Positions 44,780 through 56,510 of a stretch of DNA of 64,000 nt are shown in pieces. Position numbers and translations under genes: made by a program. This stretch comes from Persicaria tinctoria. Lineage: Eukaryota; Streptophyta; Magnoliopsida; Caryophyllales; Polygonaceae. The notes below the pieces were generated by a model that did no database searches, was not told the origin of the DNA, and saw only the letters and a list, made by a program, of their open reading frames with translations. Positions within the stretch are counted from its first letter, which is position 1, and the number at the start of each line of letters is the position of its first letter. The stretch covers positions 1,800,501 through 1,864,500 of the forward strand of contig JBANSL010000014.1 in NCBI GenBank assembly GCA_037127255.1, read 5' to 3'.

Positions 44780-46513
44780 ATGGCGGCACTTCAAGCGCCG
44801 CCGTGCAAGTGCGCGCCTCCCCTACGGCGCCACCGAGCTCATGCCTTCCCACGCTCGATGGCCCGCACTGTCACCGCCATCTCCGCGCTGCCAATTTCAT
44901 CCCCCGTGGCTTCATGTAGCATCCGCGGCGCAATTCAGGCGGTTTATCTGATGAAAGCCGCATCGCCGCCGCCGGTGGATGAAATACCTCCGAACGCCCT
45001 TCGCCGGAAGCGAGACCCTCTCCTGAGATGCGGATTCAGCTTAGGGTTGGATTTGGGACTCTCTCGCACCGGCCTCGCCCTCAGTAAAGGCTTCTCCGTT
45101 CGCCCTATCACCGTACTACTCAATGCCTCCTCCTCCTCCTCCTCTCTCTCCCATCGTTCTGATTGGAATCAACCTAAATCTGATTGATTTTGCAGGTGCT
45201 GGAGATGCGAGGACAGAAGCTCGAGCTCCGGATTATGGAGATTGCGGCCAAAGAGGTTGATTTGTATGATTTTGGCCCTAGCGATTGATTGCGTTTTTCA
45301 ATTTCTTGGAAAGATTTGATTTGATTGGATTCGTTGCAAACTTGCAATGCAGGAAGTTGATGAATTTGTGATCGGATTGCCGAAATCATCTGATGGCAAG
45401 GAAACGCCACAATCTAACAAAGTCCGCAGTGTGGCTGGACGGCTAGCTGTTCTCGCCGCTGAGAGGTATCTGTACAGATTGCCATTGGTTTGATTAAGTT
45501 TGATTTTGTCTGTGGATTTTAGGGATTTGGAATGAATGATCAGTTAGATAAAGGAATCAAATTGGAATGAATTTGATATGAATATAGCTTAATACGACAT
45601 TTGATTTCCCAACTTAGTGTTTATTGTATCACTGATTTGTTTGATAAACTGTCATTGTACATTGCAAATTTCATTCTTGGGAACAAAGATCAGATGGAGA
45701 TGGCATCTTTTGATACTAAAGATGCATTGGTTTTCAATCTAGTATAGAGTATACGTGATCGGTCTTTGGTTGTGAAATGGAGATCTGAATTCGAGTCCTT
45801 AGCCAATATTCAAGTGATAACACTTGTGAATACGTTTGGGTGGGTTGAAATACAAGCTGCTTTCAGCTCATAGTCGTCAAATGAGCATCTTAACATCTTG
45901 AATCTATATGTTTTCGTAACGTTTAGAACTGTGTCGGTTTAGTTCTCACGTGTCAATAATCTTCATGCTTTGTTAATTGAAGAGGCTGGAGAGTATACTT
46001 GCAAGACGAGCATGGTACATCAGGGGACGCTATGCAGCTCATGATTGACATGTAAGCAATCTGACTTGATTCCCTGTTGCTCGTCGATAGGATGAAATGA
46101 GTGAAATCTCACATAGTCAATGTATTACTTGCCTTTTTTTCTACTGTATGAAGAATGAATCATAGCACATAAATTATTCGGCTAATAAGAGTTGGTAATC
46201 CTCTGCAACTCTTTCAGGGGACTCAGCAAGTCTTCTCGTCAAGGAAAACTGGACGCATATGCAGCTACGGTATGCATTCTGACCTTTCCACATGCCAGAT
46301 CTGCATTTGTACTTTGTATGTGTCAAAAGCGGCTACGAGTTAGAAGAAAATTAGTTCTGTACAAGCTAAATTTGTTCCTTTGTTAATGCATTTCAGATGG
46401 TATTGCACCGATATTTCTCTACATCCGGTGAGGAAGTTGAACTTGTTTGGCCTAAACAGATAGAGCTACAAGAAAAGCTTAGAAGCCCCCCTGTGGATGC
46501 TGATTTCTTCTGA
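44780..46513 (+). CDS. YqgF/RuvX-like nuclease, plastid-targeted
   Basis: Modelled as join(44780..45112, 45196..45255, 45353..45465, 45983..46051, 46218..46269, 46397..46513): six exons, 247 residues, all junctions in phase. The first 85 residues are Ala/Ser/Arg-rich with few acids, fitting a chloroplast transit peptide. The YqgF fold follows: GLDLGLSRTGLA (first catalytic Asp at residue 91), EFVIGLPKSSDG, VYLQDEHGTS (equivalent to the bacterial DERLTT loop) and KLDAYAATMVLHRY (final catalytic Asp). Bacterial YqgF matures the 5' end of 16S rRNA and was once thought to resolve Holliday junctions; a role in plastid rRNA processing is inferred. The gene is divergent from the fasciclin gene. Confidence 0.9.
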
Positions 46514-47087
46514 ATTGACGGCGAAAGAGTCCATCACATCACCACATACCATACGAAAACGGTCCTGAACACTTCTTGCCGGAGATTCGCTTCCACTTCA
46601 GGAGGATAAACTCCGCCATCAAAATTTCAAGGGAGCTTCTTTTAAGCATTGCAAGGTAATATGCTGCTTGCTTTGAGCCTTTGACTGAGTTCATACCTTA
46701 TTTTGCGCATCGAAATTTAAATTCCTACTTGTAACATACAATGCTTGTAATGCCATCTCACTTGATCTGCGAATACCATGGCATCGACCACCATTTACGC
46801 GTTCAGTCGTGTTGCGCCAAATGCACAAGAGGTAAACAAATGCAGAAAGAAAGAAATGACATTTCCCGTACCAAAATATGGTAATACTTCGGATTTATAC
46901 AACAACAGAGTAGCCCAGACTTTCAACTTACATTGTTGTTTGGAGATAAATATTTTAATTTAGCTTTTTAAAGATAAAATGCTGTACAGCTTCAGCAATT
47001 TTGAGCAATGAATTTACATATAGGTCCTCTTTTTTTCTCTCTCCTGTAGAAGGGAAGAAACTTCACTTGATAAAAGAAGTTCAAGTT
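46514..47087. other. convergent intergenic region
   Basis: Contains the 3' untranslated regions of the YqgF gene and of the CCCH gene on the opposite strand. No other feature seen. Confidence 0.5.
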
Positions 47088-50000
47088 TTACCCTTCAGCT
47101 TCCAGATCATCGTCACCCCTGTTCATCCCCGAGCCTGCTTCAACAAGCCCTTCATTCGATAAGGTTAAGCCGCCAGCTGTTGATGACGAGCCTAGATAAC
47201 GCCTAACTGCTGAGGGGTCAGCAGATGATGACGCTGAGTAACCATATGTGTATCCCATTGGAGGGTGGTCGAACTTGCAGTTGGGGCCGAATTTGCAGAT
47301 GCCATAGCGAGAATAAAATATGCATAAAGGTTCACCCTGTCGAAAGATACAGTCTTGGTCAATTCAATAATACAAGTACAAACTCAGGAGATCATAGGCC
47401 AATTACTCGGGCATCTCATGCTAATGTAATACCTCTGTACTTTTTAGTTGATATAATACCTAATAAAGTAGGCGACATAAAAAAAAATTGACAGATATGG
47501 TATCATAAGTAACCTGCCAAACAGACCTAAAGCTGTTGGAGAAAGAAAGAAAACTTGTATATCAAACTTAAGCAAGTCCAGAAATGAAGGAAAAACTCAC
47601 CGGGCGCAGTGGCAAACCCATAGGACTCAACAGGCAATCTGGAGCTGGAATTGTTCTCTCTTTGGGATGATCAAACCTGCAAACGGCGCCAAATTTACAA
47701 TCACCGGTCTTCATATAATATTGACATTCAGGTTGTCCAGGTCTCTCAGGAAAAACATTATCCCTTTGCAAGGCATAATATCCTACAGGAACAGAGCCAG
47801 AGCGATATCCAGAATATGCCCCTGGAGATGTAGGAACTGCAGATTCACTCTGGCGTGAAGTTCCATAGATGGTGCTGCTCCCTCCTGTTTGCTGCTGACT
47901 CTCGGAAGGTGAAACCGAACCCAACTGGCCCTGTCCATAATGTTAAATACGTGGAAAAGAGAAGATTAAACTTCGTAGAACACAAGGGTAAAATGTCCAA
48001 CAAGTTCAGAAGGCGGGTTTCAGTCGAGATGAGAACTATAAGATTCAGTACACTCATACTCTTTATGTCAGTAAAAATAGATAGAAAGTAGACACTATAA
48101 TTCAAATTCCTCATAATTGTTTCAATTATGAAAATTGGGATAAAATTGCAGTTCCATATAAAGATAAAGAAGGTGCTGTTAGATAATGACATTAAAACTC
48201 CACCATAAGAAGGAAGAGTGTGCACTAAGGCTCGTGCTTTTGGAAGAGACAATTGATTATCATTAGCAACTTTCTGGAAAGCTTGTAAGAAGTTACCATG
48301 TACGCATTCCAGCCTGGAACTGAAACCACTCCTTGCGGAAGTATCAAAGGAGTGTAACTGGAAGGACCTTGCCAGCGTGGACTGGGGATAACAGATGTTC
48401 TTGACAATGGCCAACTTGTTAGGCCTCCTGAATATGATTGCTGGCCAGGAGTAGTTGGAGATTGAACAGGAGAGTAGGCAGATGAGCCACGCAAAGAGGT
48501 TACATTAGCTGGTTGAGGGTGATGGAATTTACAAGTGCTCCCAAATTTACACTGTCCGCTTCTTAAATAGTATGCACACTCTTGCTCATTCTGCAGAAAC
48601 CGAGAGTAGAAAACAGTACATTATAAGATGCTTAGACTATTGCATGCTTTACGCACAAAACAGAAACCGAATATAGTAAAAATGGTCAACAAATGAAAAA
48701 AGAAATCTTATTCCAAGTAATAATGGAAATAAAAGGCAATAATAAGCTCGAACCGGACGAAGGGGGTAGCCTAAAACATTTAGAGAAACTCTTCCAGCAA
48801 TCCCAGCTTTGTCTTTAGGATGATGAAACTTGCATGTGGCTCCAAATTTGCAGGTTCCAGTCTTCAAATAGTACTGACGAAATATGATTGAGAAAAGGGT
48901 TATCCAAACATCCAAGAACATGAACACATCATAGACAATTATACATACAGCTAAAATTGTAGGACTAATGTTTCAGTACACACACATACAAGCGGAAACT
49001 AGTGCATACAAAAACATGCCGTAACCAAAGAAAGTTGTGAGATAATGCCTCTTCTAGAACTGAGATTTGCCCCGGCAGGAACAATAATTATGCACATATT
49101 CCTTTCATTTCATATGCCACCATACATCTTAAACTGATTTTCTTTCTGATAGTATCTTAATGAGTTCGAAAACTACCAGCCTGAACTTCAATCAGAAAAT
49201 GATGCTTCATGAACATTAGTATAAAGGATTATTATTTCAAAAGTGAAAAGGAATTCAATGAACATCATAATGTTTAGTAACTAAACAAGTGGAAATGTCA
49301 AACTCCATTTACTAGAGCCATAACTGCATATCCAGATGCCAATACCGTCTTCCAGGTCTAACTTTACATGCATTGACAAACTCTTGAACAAAATTGGTCA
49401 GTTAATGACAATAATCAAGTGCAGCGACAGCATAATAGAAGAGTAGCATAATAAATTAATTTACAAACTATCCATTAATCGTATTCCCAAACAAGAAAAG
49501 ACCCAATTGTTAGAAGTTAGAATTTCATGCAATCATGCTCCACCAGTTGTCCAGCATCTACACAAAGATCTCATGCAATAGTCTGTAGATGAAACTCCCA
49601 GTATACAAGAAGCAATCTGAACAAAATATTAATGACATCTACAACTACATAGAAGAAAGAATGAAGGGCTCAATGCTTACCTGACACTCGGGCTGTCCAA
49701 TTCTTTCTGGATACTCTCCCATCATTCTTGCAGTAGCTATAGCCTGTAATATACAAGGTCTATCAAATACATCAAACATATGGATAGGATTTGATCATAG
49801 CAATATGAGTAGTCTATGCACATGCCAGGAAATGGTGTGTAATGGTTCATAAAATAACTTCACATCTTATCTTCTTTTAAAGGATGTTTTATCTTTCATG
49901 TTTATATTTGTACCCGTCGATAAGCAGTTCCATGGAATGAATTCAATTGGCCTAGAGAAGAGAAATGTGTGATACTTTTACAATAAACTGGTTCTTACCA

Positions 50001-51026
50001 GCTCTCTATTAGGAGGATGATTGAACCTGCAGGTAGAACCAAATCTACAAAGCCCTGTTCTGATATAGAAGGAACAATCTGGTTCTCCCTCACGCTCAGG
50101 GTACGGCCCTGATTGATAGAGACCCGCTTCCATTGCTGAACTAGATGTAAAACTTACTGGCCAAATTGAACCTGATTACACATTGATCATATATTATATG
50201 AATTATTAGAAGTCATCAAATTCCAATAACGAGGGTAAAAAGGCCAAACAATTGAGTTTTTCAAGTTTCATTGAACCTAAACATAAGCTTTTCACATAGC
50301 TCCTTGATTAGCCAATGATAACACTTGCCACTGATATGCAAACTGGACTTAAATCGAATCAGAAATCATCATTTCCTTTTTATGTCTCGTTGCTCAAGAT
50401 GTGATATCACCACCTAAATCTCCTAAATCATAAAGTTTCTATGCCTCCTCTGCATTTTATGCCAAAAGACAAAACAACGAAAAAAAACAAAGACTAATTA
50501 TTATTGTACAGAAAATCCGAGTTCAGACTTGAGAGATTCTGCAACAGCGATGACATAGTTTCACTGTGAAAAAAGCGAACACGGTACTTTTAACAGCACG
50601 GTAGAAACTGAGAACCGACAATCCCTTCCAGTGTAGCAGAAGAAAAGCTTCGCACGATAACTTTGGGGCGTACATTGATTCCGAAAAATTAACAAAAAAA
50701 AAAAAACAGAAATAGGAAGAGGAAATTTGCTTCGCCCTTTCCTTTCTGTAACTTCTCTCATTCTTATACCGAAACAACTGAACTGACCATATTACACCAT
50801 AACCGCACAACGGATCAACCAAATCCGAATTTCACAACTGATCAACCAAAAATACAGCATTCCGCATATTCGACTATAGAAATTCCAATTCGTGATCAGA
50901 AAAGGAAAAAAAAATATATATATATTCATACGGATAGAGAAAGCGAAATTGAGAAAGAGGAAGAAGAGAACCTTCATCCAACTGCCGAGAAAACGACGAT
51001 CCCGCGGAAACGGTAGGTCTGGACAT
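47088..51026 (-). CDS. CCCH zinc finger protein with five fingers (ZFN-like)
   Basis: Modelled as complement(join(47088..47336, 47601..47930, 48297..48590, 48754..48873, 49681..49743, 49999..50171, 50972..51026)): seven exons, 427 residues, every junction in phase. Five fingers of the form C-x8-C-x5-C-x3-H start at about residues 51, 96, 142, 304 and 350. Three sit in the N-terminal half and two in the C-terminal half, separated by a Ser/Pro/Gln-rich linker (about 165-300). This 3+2 layout is that of the plant ZFN1/ZFN-like group, which binds nucleic acid, mainly RNA or single-stranded DNA. Each finger is preceded by a G(Q/E)P(E/D)C-type lead. The start codon gives [18 protein letters not shown]; upstream lies a CT-rich leader. 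Confidence 0.93.
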
Positions 51027-51490
51027 AGGAATTCCGGCGACGTCGACGACGATCCCCGTCGTCCAATCAACATCAGCAGGGGACGATCACCACCGCCTCC
51101 ACCGCCGTCCAATTCCGATTCCCATTCCCACCAGAATCAGGCAATTGTAGAGAGGGGGAGAGGCGGGAGAAAGAGGAAAAGGAGGAGGGGGAGGGGAGGT
51201 TAGAGAGAGAGAGAGGTGTTCGGGAAGCGTGAAAGTAGAGAGAGAGAGGGGGGGGGGAGGTGGGGAAGTTCTCTCGCTCGCTCCTCTCCACAAACTGTGG
51301 TAATGGAGGAATAAAAACCAACCATCCACCAGACACCACCCCCGCCCCGTTCATCTGTTCTTCACCCCTTTTTCTTTTTTTCTTTTTTTTTTCTTTTTTT
51401 GCACAGATTTTTTTTTTTCTTAAATGTTAATTTTTATTTAAAAAAAAAACACCCTAATCCTAAATACCATAATTAGACACATAAAATCTA
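51027..51490. other. 5' leader and promoter of the CCCH gene with GA/CT-rich tracts
   Basis: The plus strand has dense AGAGAGAGAG and a G run (about 51200-51260), so the CCCH gene has a CT-rich leader, a common feature of plant 5' untranslated regions. T-rich DNA follows at 51365-51420. Confidence 0.5.
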
Positions 51491-52735
51491 GGGTAAATTG
51501 CAACTAATATCCCAACCTTTAGGGATAGTTGCTTTCAATACCCTAACCTTGTAAAATTTTACAAAATATCCTAACATATACTATTAGTTGCACTTAACAC
51601 CCTAGATGAGATTCTTAAATTTAAAAATTACCCACATCATACAAAAATTACAAAAATCGCCCATATTTATAAAATGTTTTCAATAAACTCCTAATAAATT
51701 TTAAATTTTGAAATTAAAAAAATCTCTTACAATTTAAGCTCACCCAACCCACCATCCAAAAATAATTATAACAAGTATATAAAATCTACTCCTTTAAAAA
51801 TATAATATAATTATTTTAGCATTTACTCATTTAATATCTTAATATAATTACTCGAAATAATTAATTATTTATCTTAAACATAATACTTTTACAAAAATAA
51901 AATAATGTAGATTTTAATAAATAAATGCTATGAGATATGATAACCGTTTGTAATATATAAAGAGTTACATGATAAAGATATATTAAAAATAATATGGTAA
52001 AATTATTATTTTTACCATATTATTTTTAGTATATATTTATTATATAATTATTGATTGCAAATGGTTATCATATCTTTTACCATTTATTTTTTAAATCTAC
52101 TTTATTTTATTTTTGTAAAACTATTATGTTAAACATTTCTTATAGAATCATTTTTTTTAATACCATGGAATTTATGTGTGATACATTATAAGATGTTATG
52201 TATTAGTTTTAGTATATATAACATAATATTAACCAAAAAGACAGTATATATTGTATCAAATAATATATATGGAATATATAGATGTACAAATCGGCATGTA
52301 TCGAGACAGACTTATATAAATTTAGATTTTAATTATAATGTTTGTTTTTTAGATAAATAATTAATTATTTTGTTTGATTATATTAAAATTTTAAATGAGT
52401 AGATGCTAAAGTAATTATATTATATTTTGAAGGAGTAGATTTTATATACCTGTTATAATTATTTTTGGATAGTGGGTTGAGTTGGCTTAAATTGTAAGAG
52501 ATTTTTTTAATTTCAAATTTTAAAATTTATTAGGAGTTTATTGAAAACATTTTATGAATATGGGCGATTTTTGTAATTTTTGTATTATGTGGGTAATTTT
52601 TTTAAATTTAAGAATCTCATCCAGGGTGTTAAGTGCAACTAATAGTATAGGTTAAGATATTTTGTGAAATTTTACAAGGTTAGGGTATTGAAAGCAACTA
52701 TTCCTAAAGGTTGGGATATTAGTTGCAATTTACCC
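51491..52735. mobile_element. fold-back Mutator-like element, 1245 bp
   Basis: The ends are GGGTAAATTGCAACTAATAT and its complement. The inverted arms extend about 500 bases to a centre near 52010, interrupted in the right arm by about 230 extra bases (about 52130-52360). A perfect 9-base duplication TAAAATCTA flanks it (51482-51490 and 52736-52744). It has no transposase and is therefore non-autonomous. Its right duplication overlaps the first bases of the adjacent Helitron. Confidence 0.9.
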
Positions 52736-52740
52736 TAAAA

Positions 52741-53607
52741 TCTATTATTAACTATTAAAACAAAAGTCTTACCGATGACGTGTCGCCCTCTCCTTAATTC
52801 TAGGTCTTTTAACCAATCACCTTAGCTTAAATTACAATTTTAGTATTTAAAAAAAACAATGGGATTAATTCAAAACATAAAATTAATAATAAGGAAACAT
52901 AAAATTAATATTAGTAATATGTATCTATATATATCTATATATACTACTTTAATTGCTTTTTCAACCAATGGGTTTAATTCAAAACATTTAATTATCTATA
53001 CTTTTACTACTATTATATTATAATATTAATTTAATATATCACTAAGCTTTTATTTATAAAAATTCACGGCATGACGCGGGGATATAATATCATTTTCTTT
53101 TTTATGATAATTAGCATATGCTTTTGTTAAATCAACTATCGCCTAAAATAGCTTAATTGATTTGATAATTATTATAATTATAATTCATATTTATATTTAT
53201 ATTCTTTTTAGGATAACATGTACACAATTTCAATATTACCTAAATATATAAATATCTACTTTGCTATCCAATATCTAATGAAATATATACTTTTGATTTT
53301 TTTTCCACTCATGTACCCATTTTTTAATGCACGAAAATTGAAATGGTTAGTTTAATTTATAATGTATACCCGCTTATGAAATATTTCAATATGATTATAT
53401 CTTTATGACAAGAGTAGTTGCCTTGGCAGAGCAGTTTGTAGGCGTTTACGAAATCATCCCAACCATTTACATACTACGCATTATACACTTTACTTTATTA
53501 TTTTCTAACCGCTAATATGTGTATTTTTGTCGGTAAATTTTGGGTATTATTTAATATTCATAACTTTACTATTAAATTGCGCGTCATTGGCGCGGGTATA
53601 AGACTAG
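52741..53607 (+). mobile_element. non-autonomous Helitron, 867 bp
   Basis: Starts with TCTATTATTAACTATTAAAA and ends with GCGCGTCATTGGCGCGGG, a short hairpin, followed by TATAAGACTAG. The CTAG terminus is at 53604-53607. The flanking bases are A (52740) and T (53608), the canonical Helitron A|T target. No Rep/helicase frame is present, so mobility would depend on an autonomous partner. Confidence 0.85.
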
Positions 53608-53937
53608 TTACCCATAAAATAAGACTTCCAATATGAAATTAGATAAGCATTTCAATTATATATGACAATTAGATAACCATTTCAATTAGATATTACATTA
53701 ATTAGATAAGAATTCCAATATGAAATTTTTATGAATTCCAACCTGAAAATATAGATAACAATTATTTAAATTTTGTATTTAAAACATATAATTTTAAAAA
53801 GGTTATTGCATCTATCTAATTGTAACTATCTAATTATTTTATTAGTATAACTCTTTTGAGAAAAATTATGAGAAGCATCAACAAGCCACCGAGTATGCTA
53901 CAATGCATCGACTTTAGTATGCTACAAGCCATCGAGA
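53608..53937. other. AT-rich spacer before the retrotransposon array
   Basis: Non-coding. At about 53886-53938 a small imperfect direct repeat (GAGTATGCTACAA and TAGTATGCTACAA) precedes the first retrotransposon copy. The sequence ATCGACTTTAGTATG here also occurs at the start of copy G (60385), so a short retrotransposon remnant may be included. Confidence 0.4.
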
Positions 53938-55351
53938 GAGGACCCAAGGAGCAGGCTGGCGGGTGTTTTTCCTCCTAACATTGTTAGGCCATTGCAAGGG
54001 GTTAAGCTTCTTGGTGGGCCGGTCAGTGCTAATCTGGCGTTCAGTAGTGAGTTTGTGATGAAAAGAGTGGACAAAACGATTGTGCTTATGGATGTGGTTG
54101 CTAAGATTGGTGATCCACACTATGAGCTATTATTGCTGCATGCTTGTACTAGGGTCTCCAAACTTTATTTTGCTTTACGTACATGTCCACCTCTGGCCTT
54201 CGAGTCTGCCCAGCTTAAGTTTGATCTAGCTCTTCGACGCTCCCTGTAACGTATTATCACTGCTTCTGGGCCGGGTTTTGGCAATTGGCAATGGAGGCTC
54301 ACCACACTGCCCTTCAGGTTTGGGGGCCTTGGTGTTTATTCTACAGGTGATGCTCTCTTTTATGCTTTTCTAGCGTCGCGTTTACAATCTGCTAGCCTGC
54401 AAAGTAAGCTTCTCCAACATGCTGATGTCACATCGTCTGGTTTCGCTTTGGATGACGTCGTGCGTGTCTTCAACAATAAGGTAGGAACTAATATTCTAAG
54501 TAATCCAAGTGAGATCGCTTCCCCCAAACTCATGAAGAAATTGGCAGACATATATTTCACATAGATTACGAAAGATGCAGAGACTACATTTTCCTTATCA
54601 CCGCGTTAGATGGCTTTGTGGAGTTCTCAGCGTCGAGACCATGCTACTGATTGGCTTAGAGCTGTCCCCATCGCTGGGTTGGGTCAGACTATGAATGGTA
54701 AGACGTACCGCTGTGTGTTGTGCTATCGGTTAGGCATCCCTTTGTTTTCCATTTCGAAGCCTTGTTCTGCTTGCTCCCGGGTATTTAAGGGAGACATTTT
54801 TGGTGATCATGCCGTGTCGTGTGCTGGTATTGTGAGGATTAAACATCGTCATAATGTTGTTTGTGACACTTTAGTGAATGTCTGTTATCGGTCTGGGATC
54901 TCAGCTAGTAAAGAGGTTGATATTGGCCTGTCTGGGGGAGACGGTAAACCCCTCCGTCCCGCGGACATGCTTCTGTATGCGTGGGACGAAGGGCTGGATG
55001 TTTGTGTTTACTTGACAAGGTCATCTCCCTTGACGCAATCTGGGTTGAGGGATTTTGTTCCAGGACATGTGGTGGCGGAGGCAGCTCGTCGTAAGCGGGT
55101 CAAGTATCAAGATAAGTGTAAAGCCATTGGTTATGGGTTCTTACCCTTCTCTTTCTCTGCATTGGGGGAACTTGAGACAGACGCCATAGCTCTTCTAAAG
55201 AGGATCCAGAAATTTGCTCAAGCTTACGATATGCGGGCTTATAATGTAGCTCATATTTTCACTAGGGTGGGGTTTTCTATTGCTAGAGGAGTGGGGGCCC
55301 AGATTGTCTCTCGGCTTCCCACTAATTCTTTGTAAGCTCCTATATTTATTT

Positions 55352-55416
<65 letters not shown>
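53938..55416 (+). mobile_element. RLE-type non-LTR retrotransposon, copy A (5'-truncated)
   Basis: Homologous to copy F from its codons just after the reverse transcriptase core through to the end. It has stop codons near 54247 and 54562 and other frame breaks. The longest intact part, 54610-55335, covers the Cys-Cys-His-Cys knuckle (CSACSRVFKGDIFGDHAVSC) and the restriction-like endonuclease (LRPADMLLY...GLDVCVYLT). It stops at TAA 55333-55335 and is followed by a (TAA)n tract, 55353-55416. Confidence 0.85.
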
Positions 55417-55650
55417 GTGTAAAGCCATTGGTTATGGGTTCTTACCCTTTGCTTTTTCTGCATTGGGTGAACTGGAGGCAGACACTATAGGCCTTCTAAA
55501 GAGGATCCAGAAATTTGCCCAGACTCACGATATAGGGGCTCATAACGCAGCTCATATTTTCACTAGGGTGGGGTTTTCTATTGCTAAAGGAGTGGGGGCC
55601 CAGATTGTCTCTCGGCTCCCCACTAATTCTTTGTAAACTTTTATTATTAC

Positions 55651-55719
<69 letters not shown>
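55417..55719 (+). mobile_element. RLE-type non-LTR retrotransposon, copy B (3' fragment)
   Basis: Starts abruptly at GTGTAAAGCC, directly at the (TAA)n of copy A. It encodes only the last 70 or so residues (CKAIGYGFLPFAFSALGELE to GAQIVSRLPTNSL), nearly identical to the end of copy A. The stop is at 55634-55636, then a (TAA)n tract, 55652-55719. Confidence 0.85.
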
Positions 55720-55810
55720 TTGATTTTTCCATTGCTAAAGGGGTTGGTGCGCAGCTTGTTTCTCGGTTGTTTGCTAACTTCTTATAAACATTTGATTGTT
55801 TGTTTTCTAT
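55720..55810 (+). mobile_element. RLE-type non-LTR retrotransposon, copy C (very short)
   Basis: Begins at the preceding (TAA)n. Encodes SIAKGVGAQLVSRLFANFL and stops at 55785-55787. It is followed by a short non-TAA tail (TTTGATTGTTTGTTTTCTAT) instead of a microsatellite. Confidence 0.75.
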
Positions 55811-55886
55811 AAAGGGGATGCGGAGCTCAGCTTGTTAGCCGGCTCCGATCCAATTTTATGTAGACACTTTTATTATAATATATAAT

Positions 55887-55940
<54 letters not shown>
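55811..55940 (+). mobile_element. RLE-type non-LTR retrotransposon, copy D (very short, divergent)
   Basis: Encodes GAQLVSRLRSNFM before TAG at 55861-55863, the C-terminal signature of the family with divergent bases. A (TAA)n tract follows (about 55889-55940). It presumably derives from another subfamily, because copy G also ends in NFM. Confidence 0.7.
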
Positions 55941-56443
55941 CATCGACATAACCTCGTGCGCAACACTTTATTGGATATCTGCTACAGGGCAGAGATTTCT
56001 GCCGGTAAGGAGGTCGATATCGGCTTGGTTGATGGGCATGATAAGCCCCTTCGTCCGACGGATTTGCTCCTTTATTCCTGGGACAACGGGCGGGATGTGT
56101 GTGTCGACCTGACGGGACCCTCCCTCTTGACTCGGTCTGGGATGACTGACTTTGTGCCCGGTCGCGCTGTTGTTACTACTGCTCAGCGCAAGTGTGCGAA
56201 GTATCGAGATTTGTGCACGACGGCTGGTTATGGTTTTCTACCCTTCTCTTTCTCTTCGTTGGGAGAGTTAGATACGGATGTTGTTGCCTTGTTGAAGCGG
56301 ATTCAGAAATTCTCAGTATCTCAGGATGCTAGGGCTCGTGCTGCCGCTTATATTTTTACTAGACTTAGTTTTGTTATCGCTAAGGGAGTGGGCGCCCAGA
56401 TAGTATCTCGGTTGCCTACTAATTTCTTGTAAATCCGTTCTTT

Positions 56444-56475
<32 letters not shown>

Positions 56476-56477
56476 TA

Positions 56478-56509
<32 letters not shown>
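55941..56509 (+). mobile_element. RLE-type non-LTR retrotransposon, copy E (3' part)
   Basis: Starts within the TAA repeat at CATCGACATAACC and reads open for 158 codons (55956-56432) through the restriction-like endonuclease: GKEVDIGLVDG, LRPTDLLLYSWD, DVCVDLTG, KCAKYRDL, FSSLGELD. Intact to its stop, then a (TAA)n tract, 56443-56509. It is close to copy F and has the endonuclease frame that F has lost. Confidence 0.88.

Positions 56510-56510
<1 letters not shown>

Noticed and set aside
50892..51354. Several frames on both strands at the 5' end of the CCCH gene
   Set aside because: They overlap the first exon and CT-rich leader; composition follows the AG/CT repeats, and the exon 1 frame joined to exon 2 is the consistent one.
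55251..55732. Open frames encoding long Asn or Tyr runs
   Set aside because: Simple translations of the (TAA)n microsatellite; no biological protein.
55353..56509. CRISPR-like repeat-spacer array
   Set aside because: The regular repeats are (TAA)n microsatellites between retrotransposon copies in a plant genome; spacers are homologous, not unique.
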